Of a DNA stretch of 64,000 nucleotides, positions 36,755 through 45,234 are shown piece by piece (the stretch's first letter is position 1; every line of letters starts with the position of its first letter). A program made the translations under genes and the position numbers. The notes below the pieces were generated by a model. That model did no database searches and was not told the origin of the DNA. It saw only the letters and a list, made by a program, of their open reading frames with translations. The DNA is from Roseiarcus sp963742305 (GTDB lineage: Bacteria > Pseudomonadota > Alphaproteobacteria > Rhizobiales > Beijerinckiaceae), in assembly GCA_963742305.1 (NCBI GenBank), contig CAVULN010000047.1, positions 112,369 to 176,368 of the forward strand. The letters run 5' to 3'.

Positions 36755-37617
36755 TTAAGCTAATCCGACCTTCCTTTCGAACTCAACCGGGCTGAGGTAG
36801 CCGATGGTCGAGTGCCTGCGGATCGTGTTGTAGAATCTTTCGATGTAGTCGAACACGTCGGCCCTGGCGGCGTCCCGCGTACGGTAGACCTTTCGGCCGA
36901 TCCGTTCGGTTTTTAGCGACGAGAAGAAACTCTCCATCGCAGCGTTGTCCCAGACGTTGCCGGACCGGCTCATTGAACAGGCGACGCCATTGTCGGCCAT
37001 CAGACGCTGGAACTGCTCGCTCGTATATTGGCTACCTTGGTCTGAATGATGCAGCAGAGCGTCTGGCCTTCCGCGCCGCCAGATCGCCATCACGAGCGCA
37101 TCCGTGACGAGTTGGGCGGTCATCTCGGCCTGCATTGACCAGCCGACGACTCTTCGCGAGAAGAGGTCGATCACGGCCGCGACATAGAGCCAGCCCTCGG
37201 CCGTCCAGATATACGTGAAGTCAGCGATCCACCTCTGGTTCGGTCGCTCAGCGGCGAATTGCCGATCGAGAGGTTGGGAGCGACGGACGGCGATCTTGCG
37301 TCGTTGTCTTTTGGAAGCCGCCGACGTCGCGGGCGAGCGCGCAGGGCGTTCATCCGCATCAGGCGCTCGACCTTGTGCAGGCCGCAGGAGAGACCTTCGG
37401 CGAGCACGTCCCGCCAGACGCGGCGGGCGCCATAAGTGCGAGCGCTCCCTACGAAGCTCGAGCGGATCTTTGCGGTTAGCCCTTCGTCCGCCGTCTCGCG
37501 GGCGCTTGGTCCTCGACGAAGCCAGGCGTGGAAGCCGGAGCGCGAGACGTCCAACGCCTTGCAGAGCCATGATACTGGCCAGACATGCCGATGCTTCGCG
37601 ATGAAAGCGAACTTCAT
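36755..37617 (-). CDS. IS3-family transposase OrfB (one frameshift)
   Basis: DDE integrase-type transposase subunit of about 287 residues. ATG 37617 overlaps the orfA stop (ATGA). The N-terminal part has AKHRHVWPVSWLCKALDVSR and RIRSSF-like HTH_21 features. The catalytic core reads WIADFTYIWTAEGWLYVAAV (first D), LLHHSDQGSQYTSEQFQRLM (second D) and NVWDNAAMESFFSSLKTERI (E). The two parts are in different frames, joined near 37306 in the AAAGACAACGACG context. The core is fully conserved, so the break is either a recent mutation or a sequence error. Confidence 0.9.
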
Positions 37618-37903
37618 CGTGCTTCCCTCGCGAAGAACGCTGCTGCCTTTTTTAGGATGTCGCGCTCCGCCCGCAGTTTGGCGTTTTCCTTGCGCAGCCG
37701 CTCGATCTCAAGTTGCTCAGGCTTTCCCTGGCCATGGCCAGGGAAAGCCTGCATTGGATCGGCGCTCAACTCCTTCGCCCAACGCCGGAGCATGTTCTCA
37801 TGGATCTCCAGACCCGAGCCGCCTGGGCCACGCTGACCCCGCGCTCCCGGATCAGTCGGACCGCCTCAACCTTGAATTCTCGCGGAAACACTCGCCTTCC
37901 CAT
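37614..37903 (-). CDS. IS3-family transposase OrfA (one frameshift)
   Basis: HTH-containing OrfA of an IS3-family element, about 96 residues when joined. ATG 37903 follows GGAGGTGGTCC. The start MGRRVFPREFKVEAVRLIRE and RGVSVAQAAR form the helix-turn-helix. The frame then breaks near 37820, where one base appears missing, and continues as LEIHENMLRRWAKELSADPM and a leucine-zipper-like ERLRKENAKLRAERDILKKA. It ends EAR at TGA 37616-37614, overlapping orfB. Confidence 0.85.
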
Positions 37904-37987
37904 GGACCACCTCCGGTTTCATCAAACACCTTTTCTCGGTGTCCACGAAACCGGCAGCAGGCCACTTTAGCCTCACGACCTCGATCG

Positions 37988-38810
37988 TTAGGTCTCGTCG
38001 AAAGCCTTGGGGGCGACCAGAGCCTCGCGTCGGCCGCTAAGCGGATTGTCCGGGTCCCAGGCATAGCGCAGCGTCTCGAACCGCATCGCGCGCGCGTCGA
38101 CCATGAGGAGCCGCCCGACAAGTCCCTGATCGCCGTCGCCAAAGCCGCCAACCATCTCGCGGATAGCCTCCAGCGCCATCAGCGAGCCGAGCACGCCGCC
38201 GAGCGCGCCGAGCACGCCGGCCTCCGCGCAGGTCGGAATGGTCCCCGGCTCCGGCGGCTCGGGAAAGAGGCACCGATAGGTCGGGTTGGGCTTGCCGTCC
38301 GCGCCGTCCTCGTATGGCTTGAGCGTCGTCAGCGTGCCGTCGAACTCGCCGAGCGCAGCCGAGACGAGCGGGCGGCGCTCATGAAAGCACGTATCCGAGA
38401 GCGCATAGCGGGTGGCGAAATTGTCCGAGCCGTCGAGCACGACATCGAAGCGCCGGACGATCGCGCCCGCGTTGTTCTCGTCGAGGCGCACGGCGATCGG
38501 CTCGACCACGACATGCGGATTGATCCGGGCGATCGCCGCTTGCGCGCTCTCGGTCTTCGGCCGCCCGACGTCGCCCGTTGCGTGGATGATCTGCCGGTGC
38601 AGATTGGATAGCGAGACGACATCGTCGTCCACGATCCCGAGCGCGCCGACGCCGGCCCCCGCGAGATATTGCAGCGCGGGCGAGCCCAGGCCCCCCGCGC
38701 CGACGACCGAGCGCGCGCGCTTTCTTGAGCTTGTTCTGGCCGGGGCCGCCCAGCCCATGCAGCACGATCTGGCGCGCGTAACGCTCGATCTCTTCGCTCG
38801 ACAGGGTCAT
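37988..38810 (-). CDS. moeB: MoeB/ThiF-family adenylyltransferase (one frameshift)
   Basis: E1-like enzyme that adenylates the C-terminal glycine of MoaD- or ThiS-type sulfur carriers, about 273 residues. It starts MTLSSEEIERYARQIVLHGL, then breaks near 38715. The other frame supplies the ATP-binding GAGGLGSPALQYLAGAGVGA, DDDVVSLSNLHRQIIHATGD and DVVLDGSDNFATRYALSDTC. TYRCLFPEPPEPGTIPTCAE contains the conserved active-site cysteine region. HesA/MoeB/ThiF members cannot be fully told apart, but length and the PEPPEPGTIPTCAEAG block fit MoeB. It is convergent with the IS-interrupted hypothetical gene. Confidence 0.85.
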
Positions 38811-38944
38811 GAGCGCGTACAGCTAACACGCCCGCGCCGAACGCGCGAGCAGCGCGCGCCGCTTCCGCGAGCGGCGAAAGACGAATCCGGAACAATGTCG
38901 CGCGCTCCCGAGTTTAGCCGAAGAACCGTCCGTGGAGGGAAACG

Positions 38945-39274
38945 ATGGCGCGGCATGGATTTGCATTGACGTTGCTCGCTTCGCTGATCGCCAGCGCGGC
39001 TTGTGCGGAAACCGTCTCTCCGGAAGCGGACGCCTGCAAGGCAAGTGGATTGCTTGCGCTCCAACAGAAGTATCCGAAGGTCAAGGACGTGCTGATCGAT
39101 CTTGACAGCGCCAAGATCATCAAGACCGAGACCGCAATCGAGGACGTTCCGATCCGGACTGTCGTGATCGGCGACGCCTACGTGGAGCGGACAAAGTCCA
39201 CCAAACCGCAGACGCTGGTGTGCGTGATTGGCGATAAGGGCAAGGTTCTCCTCACCTTGTTCTCCGACAAGTGA
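38945..39274 (+). CDS. Small secreted hypothetical protein
   Basis: A 109-residue protein with a signal peptide (MARHGFALTLLASLIASAAC, cleavage near ACAE). The mature domain contains ACKASGLLALQQKYPKVKDV and LVCVIGDKGKVLLTLFSDK, with two cysteines that could pair. ATG 38945 follows GTGGAGGGAAACG, a good ribosome binding site. The segment VLIDLDSAKIIKTETAIEDV suggests a small alpha/beta fold. I do not recognise the family. It is convergent with the truncated hemoglobin gene, three bases away. Confidence 0.65.
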   Translation: MARHGFALTLLASLIASAACAETVSPEADACKASGLLALQQKYPKVKDVLIDLDSAKIIKTETAIEDVPIRTVVIGDAYVERTKSTKPQTLVCVIGDKGKVLLTLFSDK

Positions 39275-39277
39275 GCG

Positions 39278-39739
39278 CTACGCCTGCATCCGATAGCGCT
39301 CGCCTTTCCCCAGCATGACGCCGTTCGCGCCCGCGACGCCGAGTTCGAGGCTCTCGGCTACGCGATGCGCCCGCTCGATGAACCGCTCGGCGGCCGCGGG
39401 CGGACAAAGCTCGCGCGCGGTCTGATCGAACAGAGCGAGCCAGCGGTCGAAATGGATGGCGTCCACCGGCAGCGCCAGATGCTTCGCCATCGGCTGGCCG
39501 TGGTAGCGCCCGGTCATCAGCGTCAGCGACGACCAGAACGCGAACATCCGTTCGAGATGCGGCTCCCAGTCGGCAATGCGCAATTCGAAGACCGGCGCAA
39601 GCATGGCGTCCTGCCGCACCCGGACGTAGAAGGCGCGGATCAGCCTCTCGATCATTCCCTCGTCGATGCCGGTCTCTTTCTGGGTGAGCGCGACGATCTC
39701 GGCCCGCCGCTCCTCGGCGCTGCGAAACTCATGGTCCAT
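39278..39739 (-). CDS. Group III truncated hemoglobin
   Basis: A 153-residue heme protein with the 2-on-2 globin fold. The probable proximal histidine is H87 in MAKHLALPVDAIHFDRWLAL, and MTGRYHGQPM before it is diagnostic for group III. LIRAFYVRVRQDAMLAPVFE is the early helix B/C region. Group III members such as Campylobacter Ctb bind oxygen tightly and have been linked to microaerobic growth or nitrosative stress. ATG 39739 (MDHEFRSAEERRAEIVAL) is preferred to longer starts, since upstream codons overlap a decayed DUF488 gene. Confidence 0.9.
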   Translation of the reverse strand: MDHEFRSAEERRAEIVALTQKETGIDEGMIERLIRAFYVRVRQDAMLAPVFELRIADWEPHLERMFAFWSSLTLMTGRYHGQPMAKHLALPVDAIHFDRWLALFDQTARELCPPAAAERFIERAHRVAESLELGVAGANGVMLGKGERYRMQA

Positions 39740-39774
39740 TCCTGAAAACCTCCATGGCCTCTTCACGGGCGCGC

Positions 39775-39905
39775 CTAGAGATAGTCGGCGGGCACCCTCG
39801 CGAACGCCGCGCGGCACAAGCGGTCCACGAGCACCGCGCGCCATCGCTCGCCTGGGGCGGATCGTATATCCGCTTCACCTGGATGCCGGGCTCGGCTTCG
39901 GACAT
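39775..39905 (-). pseudogene. Truncated DUF488-family remnant
   Basis: ATG 39905 starts MSEAEPGIQVKRIYDPPQAS, followed by DGARVLVDRL in a neighbouring frame, which is the conserved opening of small DUF488 proteins (VKRIYDPPxxxDGxRVLVDRLWPRGV). Homology stops after a few more codons; the remaining ~70 residues, including the family's conserved arginine-rich core, are absent. The remnant runs into the truncated hemoglobin start region. It is a broken gene and not merely a frameshift, since the 3' part is missing. It was probably once co-transcribed with the globin gene. Confidence 0.6.
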
Positions 39906-40031
39906 GTTCACGCTCGCGCCCGACTTTTCCAATCCCTCGCTCGTCCCTTATATGAGGGGCGACGGCTCCGCGCGCCAGTCATCGCTGGAATGATGGCTTG
40001 CTGAGCCTTTCAAAGGCAGGCGGAGAAGCCC

Positions 40032-41219
40032 ATGTCCATCGCAGATCCGATCGTCATCGTCGGCGCGGCCCGCACGCCGATGGGCGGCTTTCTCGGCGAT
40101 CTCAAGGACGCGCCCGCCCATGCGCTGGGCGCCCGCGCGATTTCCGCCGCGGTCGAGCGCGCGGGAATCGCAGCCGACACTGTCGACGAAATCCTGATGG
40201 GCTGCGTCCTTCCGGCGGGCCAGGGCCAAGCGCCGGCGCGTCAGGCGGCGATCGGCGCGGGGCTCCCGCTCGCGGCCGGCGCGACGACGATCAACAAGAT
40301 GTGCGGCTCGGGGATGAAGGCCGCCATCGTCGCCCATGACCTCTTGCGCGCCGGCTCCGCCGACGTCGTGGTCGCCGGCGGAATGGAGAGCATGAGCAAC
40401 GCGCCCTATCTGCTCGACCGCGCCCGCGCCGGCTATCGCATGGGCCACGGGCGGACGATCAACTCGATGTTTCTGGACGGCCTCGAGGACGCTTACGACA
40501 AAGGCCGGCTCATGGGAACCTTCGCCGAGGATTGCGCGGAAGCCTATCAGTTCACCCGCAAGGAGCAGGACGCCTACGCGCTGACCTCGCTGGAACGCGC
40601 CAACCGAGCGATCAAAGACGGCTCCTTCGCCTGGGAAATCGCGCCGGTCAGTGTGAAGGCGGGCAAAGCCGAGACGCTTGTCGCGACGGACGAGCAGCCG
40701 CCCAAAGCGCGCCCTGAGAAAATCCCCACCCTCAAGCCCGCTTTCCGCGACGGCGGCACGGTGACGGCCGCCAATTCGAGCTCGATCTCCGACGGCGCCG
40801 CGGCGCTCGTGATGATGCGCGAAAGCGAGGCCGGCCGGCGCCGCGTCAAGCCCCTCGCCCGCGTCGTCGCGCATGCGGCCCATGCGGCCGCGCCGAAAGA
40901 CTTCCCGACTGCACCGATCGGCGCCCTGCGCAAGCTTCTCGAGAAAACCGGCTGGGACAAGGAGTCCGTCGATCTCTTCGAGATCAACGAGGCCTTCGCC
41001 GTCGTCGCGATGGCGGCGATGCGCGACCTCGCCCTGTCCCACGACAAGGTCAACGTCAACGGGGGCGCCTGTGCGCTCGGCCATCCGATCGGCGCCTCGG
41101 GCGCGCGCATTCTGGTGACTTTGATCGCCGCTCTGCGCGCACGCGGGTTTAAACGCGGCGTCGCGTCGCTGTGCATCGGCGGCGGCGAAGCGACGGCGAT
41201 GGCGATGGAGACGGTCTGA
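40032..41219 (+). CDS. Acetyl-CoA C-acetyltransferase (thiolase)
   Basis: A 395-residue thiolase. The nucleophilic cysteine is C91 in TINKMCGSGMKAAIVA; the second catalytic pair is H351 in GGACALGHPIGASGARI and C381 in SLCIGGGEATAMAMETV; NEAF contributes the active-site loop. Biosynthetic thiolases condense two acetyl-CoA to acetoacetyl-CoA (first step of polyhydroxybutyrate synthesis); degradative ones cleave acetoacetyl-CoA. Sequence alone does not decide, and no phaB or phaC is adjacent. ATG 40032 follows GGCGGAGAAGCCC. A 24-bp palindrome lies 70 bases after the stop. Confidence 0.93.
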   Translation: MSIADPIVIVGAARTPMGGFLGDLKDAPAHALGARAISAAVERAGIAADTVDEILMGCVLPAGQGQAPARQAAIGAGLPLAAGATTINKMCGSGMKAAIVAHDLLRAGSADVVVAGGMESMSNAPYLLDRARAGYRMGHGRTINSMFLDGLEDAYDKGRLMGTFAEDCAEAYQFTRKEQDAYALTSLERANRAIKDGSFAWEIAPVSVKAGKAETLVATDEQPPKARPEKIPTLKPAFRDGGTVTAANSSSISDGAAALVMMRESEAGRRRVKPLARVVAHAAHAAAPKDFPTAPIGALRKLLEKTGWDKESVDLFEINEAFAVVAMAAMRDLALSHDKVNVNGGACALGHPIGASGARILVTLIAALRARGFKRGVASLCIGGGEATAMAMETV

Positions 41220-41288
41220 CTCCGGGTGAGGACGGCGCGAGCGCCGCCCTTGTGGCGGCGCTCAATTTCGGACATGGTTCGGGCCGCT

Positions 41289-41312
41289 GCCGGGCTGACA
41301 TGTCAGCCCGGC
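41289..41312. promoter_or_regulatory. 24-bp perfect palindrome before the sugar ABC operon
   Basis: GCCGGGCTGACA-TGTCAGCCCGGC has perfect twofold symmetry with no spacer. It lies 70 bases after the thiolase stop and 64 bases before the binding-protein ATG. With no T-run it is a poor terminator as written, so an operator for a LacI-, GntR- or ROK-type sugar regulator is plausible. No such regulator is next to it. Confidence 0.5.
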
Positions 41313-41375
41313 TTCTGAGAGATCTCAATACAGCCCGCTCGTTATTGGCGGCGCCGTCAGAAAGGGAGGAGACAA

Positions 41376-42341
41376 ATGATTGCCTTGAACCGCCGAGCGG
41401 CTCTGTTGGTCACTGCCGCAGGATTGATGCTTTCCGCGACATCAGGCGCGTTTGCGGACCCCAAGCACCTCACCATTCTGGTGACCTTCCCCGACATGGC
41501 TTTCCCATTTTTCACCCACATGGCGACGCAGGTGAAGGCGGAGGCGGACAAGCTCGGGGGCATTGACATTATCTTGGCGGATGGGCAGCGCTCCTCGCCC
41601 AAACAGACCGCCGACATCGAGGCCGCTATCACCAAGGGCGTCGACGGGATGTTCCTCGATCCGAACGAGGTCGACGCGTTGGCGCCGGCCGTCCAGGAGG
41701 CGGTGGACGCCAAGATTCCCGTCGTCACCGTCGACCGCCGCGTCGACAAGGTGCCGGGCGTGCTGGCCCATGTCGGGGCCGACAATGTGAAGGGCGGCGA
41801 GGCGCAAGGCGAACTCATCGAGAAGTTGTTCCCGAACGGCGCCAAGGTGATGAACCTGCAAGGCCAGTCTGGGTCGAGCCCCGCCATAGACCGCAACAAG
41901 GGTCTGCATAACGTGCTCGACAAGGCCAAGGACAAATACAAGTTCGTGTTCGAGGACACAGCCGGCTTCGACCGCGCCAAGGGCTTGTCGATGACCGAAA
42001 CCGCGCTCGACGGCATGAAATCGCCGCCTGACGTCATCGTCTGCGCCAATGACGACATGGCCCTCGGCGCCTTGGAGGCTCTGAAAGCCCGCAACCTGAT
42101 CGGCAAAGTCAAGCTGATCGGCTTCGATGCGTTGCCCGAGGCGCTCGGCCAGATCAAGGCCGGGAACATGACCGCAACAATCGAGCAATCGCCTGGCGGT
42201 CAGAGCCAGAAGGCGCTCGACACCCTCGTGGCCTTCATCCGCGACGGAAAGCAGCCGGCTGCGAAAGTGACCTTGTTGACGCCGGTCGCCATCACCAAGG
42301 ACAATCTTGATCAGGCTGAACGCCTCAGCGAAGTGAAGTGA
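41376..42341 (+). CDS. Sugar ABC transporter substrate-binding protein (RbsB-like)
   Basis: A 321-residue periplasmic binding protein. The first ~27 residues are a signal peptide (MIALNRRAALLVTAAGLMLS ... AFA|DPK). The fold is periplasmic binding protein class I, like ribose and other pentose/hexose binders: DMAFPFFTHMATQVKAEADK, DVIVCANDDMALGALEALKA and VKLIGFDALPEALGQIKAGN. Aromatic FPFF near the N terminus and the paired VDRRVD and ANDD segments line the sugar site. The exact sugar is unknown. It is the first gene of a binding protein, ATPase, permease operon. ATG 41376 follows AAGGGAGGAGACAA, an excellent ribosome binding site. Confidence 0.92.
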   Translation: MIALNRRAALLVTAAGLMLSATSGAFADPKHLTILVTFPDMAFPFFTHMATQVKAEADKLGGIDIILADGQRSSPKQTADIEAAITKGVDGMFLDPNEVDALAPAVQEAVDAKIPVVTVDRRVDKVPGVLAHVGADNVKGGEAQGELIEKLFPNGAKVMNLQGQSGSSPAIDRNKGLHNVLDKAKDKYKFVFEDTAGFDRAKGLSMTETALDGMKSPPDVIVCANDDMALGALEALKARNLIGKVKLIGFDALPEALGQIKAGNMTATIEQSPGGQSQKALDTLVAFIRDGKQPAAKVTLLTPVAITKDNLDQAERLSEVK

Positions 42342-42473
42342 CGAGACGGCGGTCGGCAAAGCGGCGATAGGCAATCAGGCGCGCCGGACGAACAGGTTCT
42401 TCGTCCGGGTTCCTCTCTCCTTCGCCGCCTGCCGGTCGTCCTCGCCGAGCCGTTCTCCGCTCAAAGATTAGAC

Positions 42474-44000
42474 ATGATCGAGCCGTTCCTCCGTATGTCG
42501 GGGATCAGTAAGCGCTTCCCCGGCGTGCAGGCGCTTGACGATGTGGGGCTCGAAGTCTCCTCCGGCGAAGTCCATGCGCTGCTTGGCGAGAACGGCGCCG
42601 GCAAATCGACTCTGCTGAAGATATTGTCGGGCGCGCAGCAGCCGGACGCTGGCTCGATTTCGCTGGAGGGCCAACCGGCGACCCTCGCCTCGCCGCAGGA
42701 CGCGCAGCGGCTCGGCATCGTCACCATCTACCAGGAGTTCACGCTCGCGCCGAATATGAGCGTGGCTGAAAACGTGTTTATCGGCCGGGAGCCCGGCGCA
42801 GGACCCTTTGTGAATGGGCGCAAGATGGCCGCCGACACGCGGGCCATTACCGACCGGCTCGGGCTCGGCCTGAAGCCGCACGCGCGGGTGCGCGATCTTT
42901 CCGTCGCCGAGCAGCAGATGGTGGAGATCGCCCGGGCGCTGTCGATGCAGTCGCGACTGATCGTCATGGACGAGCCGACCTCGGCCCTTTCCGCGGCGGA
43001 GGTTGAAAAGCTGTTCCGCATCATCCGCGATCTGAAGGCGCAAGGCCTCGGCATCATCTTCGTCACCCATCGGCTCGAAGAAGTGATGCGGATCTGCGAC
43101 CGCTACACGGTGCTGCGCGACGGCCGCCAGGTCGGCGGCGGCAGGATTTCTGACACGAACATAGACGGAATCATCCGGCTCATGGTCGGCCGCCAGGTCG
43201 ACGCGCTCTTCGCCCATCGCGCGCCGGCCAAGACCGGCGCCGTCGCGCTCAAGGTGGAGCGGCTGTCACGCCGCGGCACGGCGCAGGACCAGAACGCGAC
43301 GGTTCTCGACAATGTCTCGCTGGAGGTGCGGCGCGGCGAAATCCTCGGCTTGGCTGGCCTGGTCGGCGCCGGGCGGACGGAGCTGGCTCGCGCCGTTTTC
43401 GGGGCCGACCCGTTCGATTCCGGCCGCGTCTTGATTGACGGCCAGCCAGCGGCGATTCGCTCGCCGCAGGACGCAATCCGGTGCGGTGTCGGCCTGGTGC
43501 CCGAAGACCGCAAGCAACAGGCGCTTTTCCTGGCGCTCGGCGTCCGATTCAATCTGAGCATGGCCGCGCATGAGCGGATCCTGCGCGGCGGGATTTTCAT
43601 CGACGAGGCGGCTGAACGGCGGATGGTGGACGACTACCGGAAGGCCCTGAATATCCGGATGGCGAGCCAGGACCAGATCGTCGGCAATCTTTCCGGCGGC
43701 AATCAGCAGAAGGTGGTGCTCGCCCGCTGGCTCGCCTTGCAGCCGAAAGTGCTGATCGTCGATGAACCGACGCGCGGCATCGACATCGGCGCGAAGGTCG
43801 AGGTTCACAATCTCCTCTTCGAGATGGCGCAAAGGGGCATCGCAATTATCGCCATTTCGTCGGAACTGGCCGAGGTGCTGGCGATCAGCGATCGGATCGT
43901 GACGATGCGCGAGGGCCGGATCACCGGCGAGATCGACCGCGAAAGCGCCAATGAAGAGCGGCTGATGACGATGATGACCCTCGGCGACAGGGCGGCGTAA
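42474..44000 (+). CDS. Sugar ABC transporter ATP-binding protein (RbsA-like)
   Basis: A 508-residue protein with two fused ABC domains, as in RbsA/AraG/MglA. The first Walker A is GENGAGKST at residues 38-46, with VAEQQMVEIARALSMQ as a degenerate signature and LIVMDEPTSALSAAEVE as Walker B. The second half lacks a standard Walker A (GLVGAGRTELARAVFG) but has NLSGGNQQKVVLARWLALQP and VLIVDEPTRGIDIGAKVEVH, exactly the RbsA pattern. It powers import by the permease 13 bases downstream. The 132-base gap after the binding-protein gene holds no gene. Confidence 0.94.
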   Translation: MIEPFLRMSGISKRFPGVQALDDVGLEVSSGEVHALLGENGAGKSTLLKILSGAQQPDAGSISLEGQPATLASPQDAQRLGIVTIYQEFTLAPNMSVAENVFIGREPGAGPFVNGRKMAADTRAITDRLGLGLKPHARVRDLSVAEQQMVEIARALSMQSRLIVMDEPTSALSAAEVEKLFRIIRDLKAQGLGIIFVTHRLEEVMRICDRYTVLRDGRQVGGGRISDTNIDGIIRLMVGRQVDALFAHRAPAKTGAVALKVERLSRRGTAQDQNATVLDNVSLEVRRGEILGLAGLVGAGRTELARAVFGADPFDSGRVLIDGQPAAIRSPQDAIRCGVGLVPEDRKQQALFLALGVRFNLSMAAHERILRGGIFIDEAAERRMVDDYRKALNIRMASQDQIVGNLSGGNQQKVVLARWLALQPKVLIVDEPTRGIDIGAKVEVHNLLFEMAQRGIAIIAISSELAEVLAISDRIVTMREGRITGEIDRESANEERLMTMMTLGDRAA

Positions 44001-44013
44001 GCTGGAGACCGGC

Positions 44014-45042
44014 ATGACCAAAGCAAGAGGCGTTGAAGCCGCGGCGCCGGGCCGGACCGATCTGGTCGGGTTGCTCGCTCGCTTCGCCCCCCTGGTCTTT
44101 CTCATCGTGCTGATGGTGGCATTCTCCATCTTTCAGCCGCGCTTCCTGAGCCCGCTCAATCTGTTCAATGTGATGCGCCAGGTCTCGGTCTTTGGCCTGC
44201 TCGCCATCGGCATGACTTTCGTGATCCTGACCGCGGGCATCGATCTTTCGATTGGTTCGCTGCTCGCTTTCGCCGGCCTCGTCGCGGCGGCTGTCGACAA
44301 GGGGGGCATTTCAAACCGCTTTTCGGTTGGCGCAGGCCAGGACGCGCTCGGCTATGGCTGGCCGCTCGCGGCACTGGCCGCCGTCGCGGTCGGCCTCGCT
44401 GGCGGCTGGCTTCAGGGACAGGCGATCACAAGGCTCAAGGTGCCGCCCTTCGTCGTGACGCTCGGCGGCATGTCGGTGTTTCGCGGCGCCGCGTTGCTGT
44501 TCGCGGGCGGCGGACCGATCAGCGGCTTTGATCCCAAATATGTCTGGTGGGGCCAAGGCAAGATCGGACCCGTGCCGGTGCCGGTGATCATCTTTGTCGC
44601 CTTCGCCATTCTCGCCCATATCGCGCTTCGCTACGCGCGCTACGGCCGGCAGGTCTATGCGGTTGGCGGCAATTCGGAGGCGGCTCGCCTCGCCGGACTC
44701 AACGTCTTGCGGGTGGTCAGCAGCGTCTACGTGATCATGGGCTTTTTCGCCGGTCTCGGCGGCTTCGTGCTTTCCGCGCGTCTCAATTCAGCCGAAGCCG
44801 TCGCCGGCACCGGCTATGAGCTCACCGTTATCGCCTCGGTGGTGATCGGCGGCACCAGCCTGTTCGGCGGTGTCGGCACGATATTCGGCACGGTGATCGG
44901 CACGATCCTCATTGGCGTGCTGCTCAACGGCCTCGTCCTGATGGAAGTTTCGCCCTATATCCAGCAGATCATCATCGGCTTTATCATCGTGCTGGCGGTC
45001 GCCTTCGACACCTTCGCCAAATCCAGGCGGCGGAGAGCGTGA
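44014..45042 (+). CDS. Sugar ABC transporter permease (RbsC-like)
   Basis: A 342-residue inner-membrane permease with about eight to ten hydrophobic segments. GLLAIGMTFVILTAGIDLSI and FVVTLGGMSVFRGAALLFAG are hallmark RbsC-type sequences, and YAVGGNSEAARLAGLNVLRV is the EAA-like cytoplasmic loop that meets the ATPase. It completes the operon; no separate sugar kinase or isomerase follows. A short hairpin at 45111-45125 may end the transcript. Confidence 0.94.
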   Translation: MTKARGVEAAAPGRTDLVGLLARFAPLVFLIVLMVAFSIFQPRFLSPLNLFNVMRQVSVFGLLAIGMTFVILTAGIDLSIGSLLAFAGLVAAAVDKGGISNRFSVGAGQDALGYGWPLAALAAVAVGLAGGWLQGQAITRLKVPPFVVTLGGMSVFRGAALLFAGGGPISGFDPKYVWWGQGKIGPVPVPVIIFVAFAILAHIALRYARYGRQVYAVGGNSEAARLAGLNVLRVVSSVYVIMGFFAGLGGFVLSARLNSAEAVAGTGYELTVIASVVIGGTSLFGGVGTIFGTVIGTILIGVLLNGLVLMEVSPYIQQIIIGFIIVLAVAFDTFAKSRRRRA

Positions 45043-45110
45043 CCTCGGTACGCGAGACGTAGAAGCGGGCCTGACAGTCGAACGGCATTCCGGAAGCCTG
45101 GTTTAAAAAA

Positions 45111-45134
45111 CGGCGCTCGACGCCGAGAGTTTTA
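45111..45134 (+). terminator. Weak terminator candidate after the permease
   Basis: CGGCG-CTCGA-CGCCG makes a short five-pair stem, flanked by AAAAAA on the left and AGAGTTTTA on the right. The stem is short and the T-run starts four bases late. It lies 69 bases after the permease stop in the 192-base gap before dapB, which holds nothing else I can name. Confidence 0.35.
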
Positions 45135-45234
45135 TGAGGACCGGAGCGCGCGTATCTCCATCATGGCCCGAATCCCCCTCGGAGTCAGCCCGAGCGCAGG
45201 ACGCTTGGGCCGCGCGCGCCGTCTCAAACGGCCT

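Larger units (their letters stand above)
36725..37964 (-). mobile_element. IS3-family insertion sequence (1240 bp)
   Basis: Terminal inverted repeats of at least 25 bp, perfect as read: TGGCCTGCTGCCGGTTTCGT... at 36725 and its reverse complement ending at 37964. CTTT at 36721-36724 and again at 37965-37968 is the 4-bp target duplication. It contains two overlapping minus-strand genes, orfA and orfB. Both carry apparent frameshifts in addition to the normal programmed-shift arrangement. The clean ends and duplication indicate a recent insertion. Confidence 0.93.
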
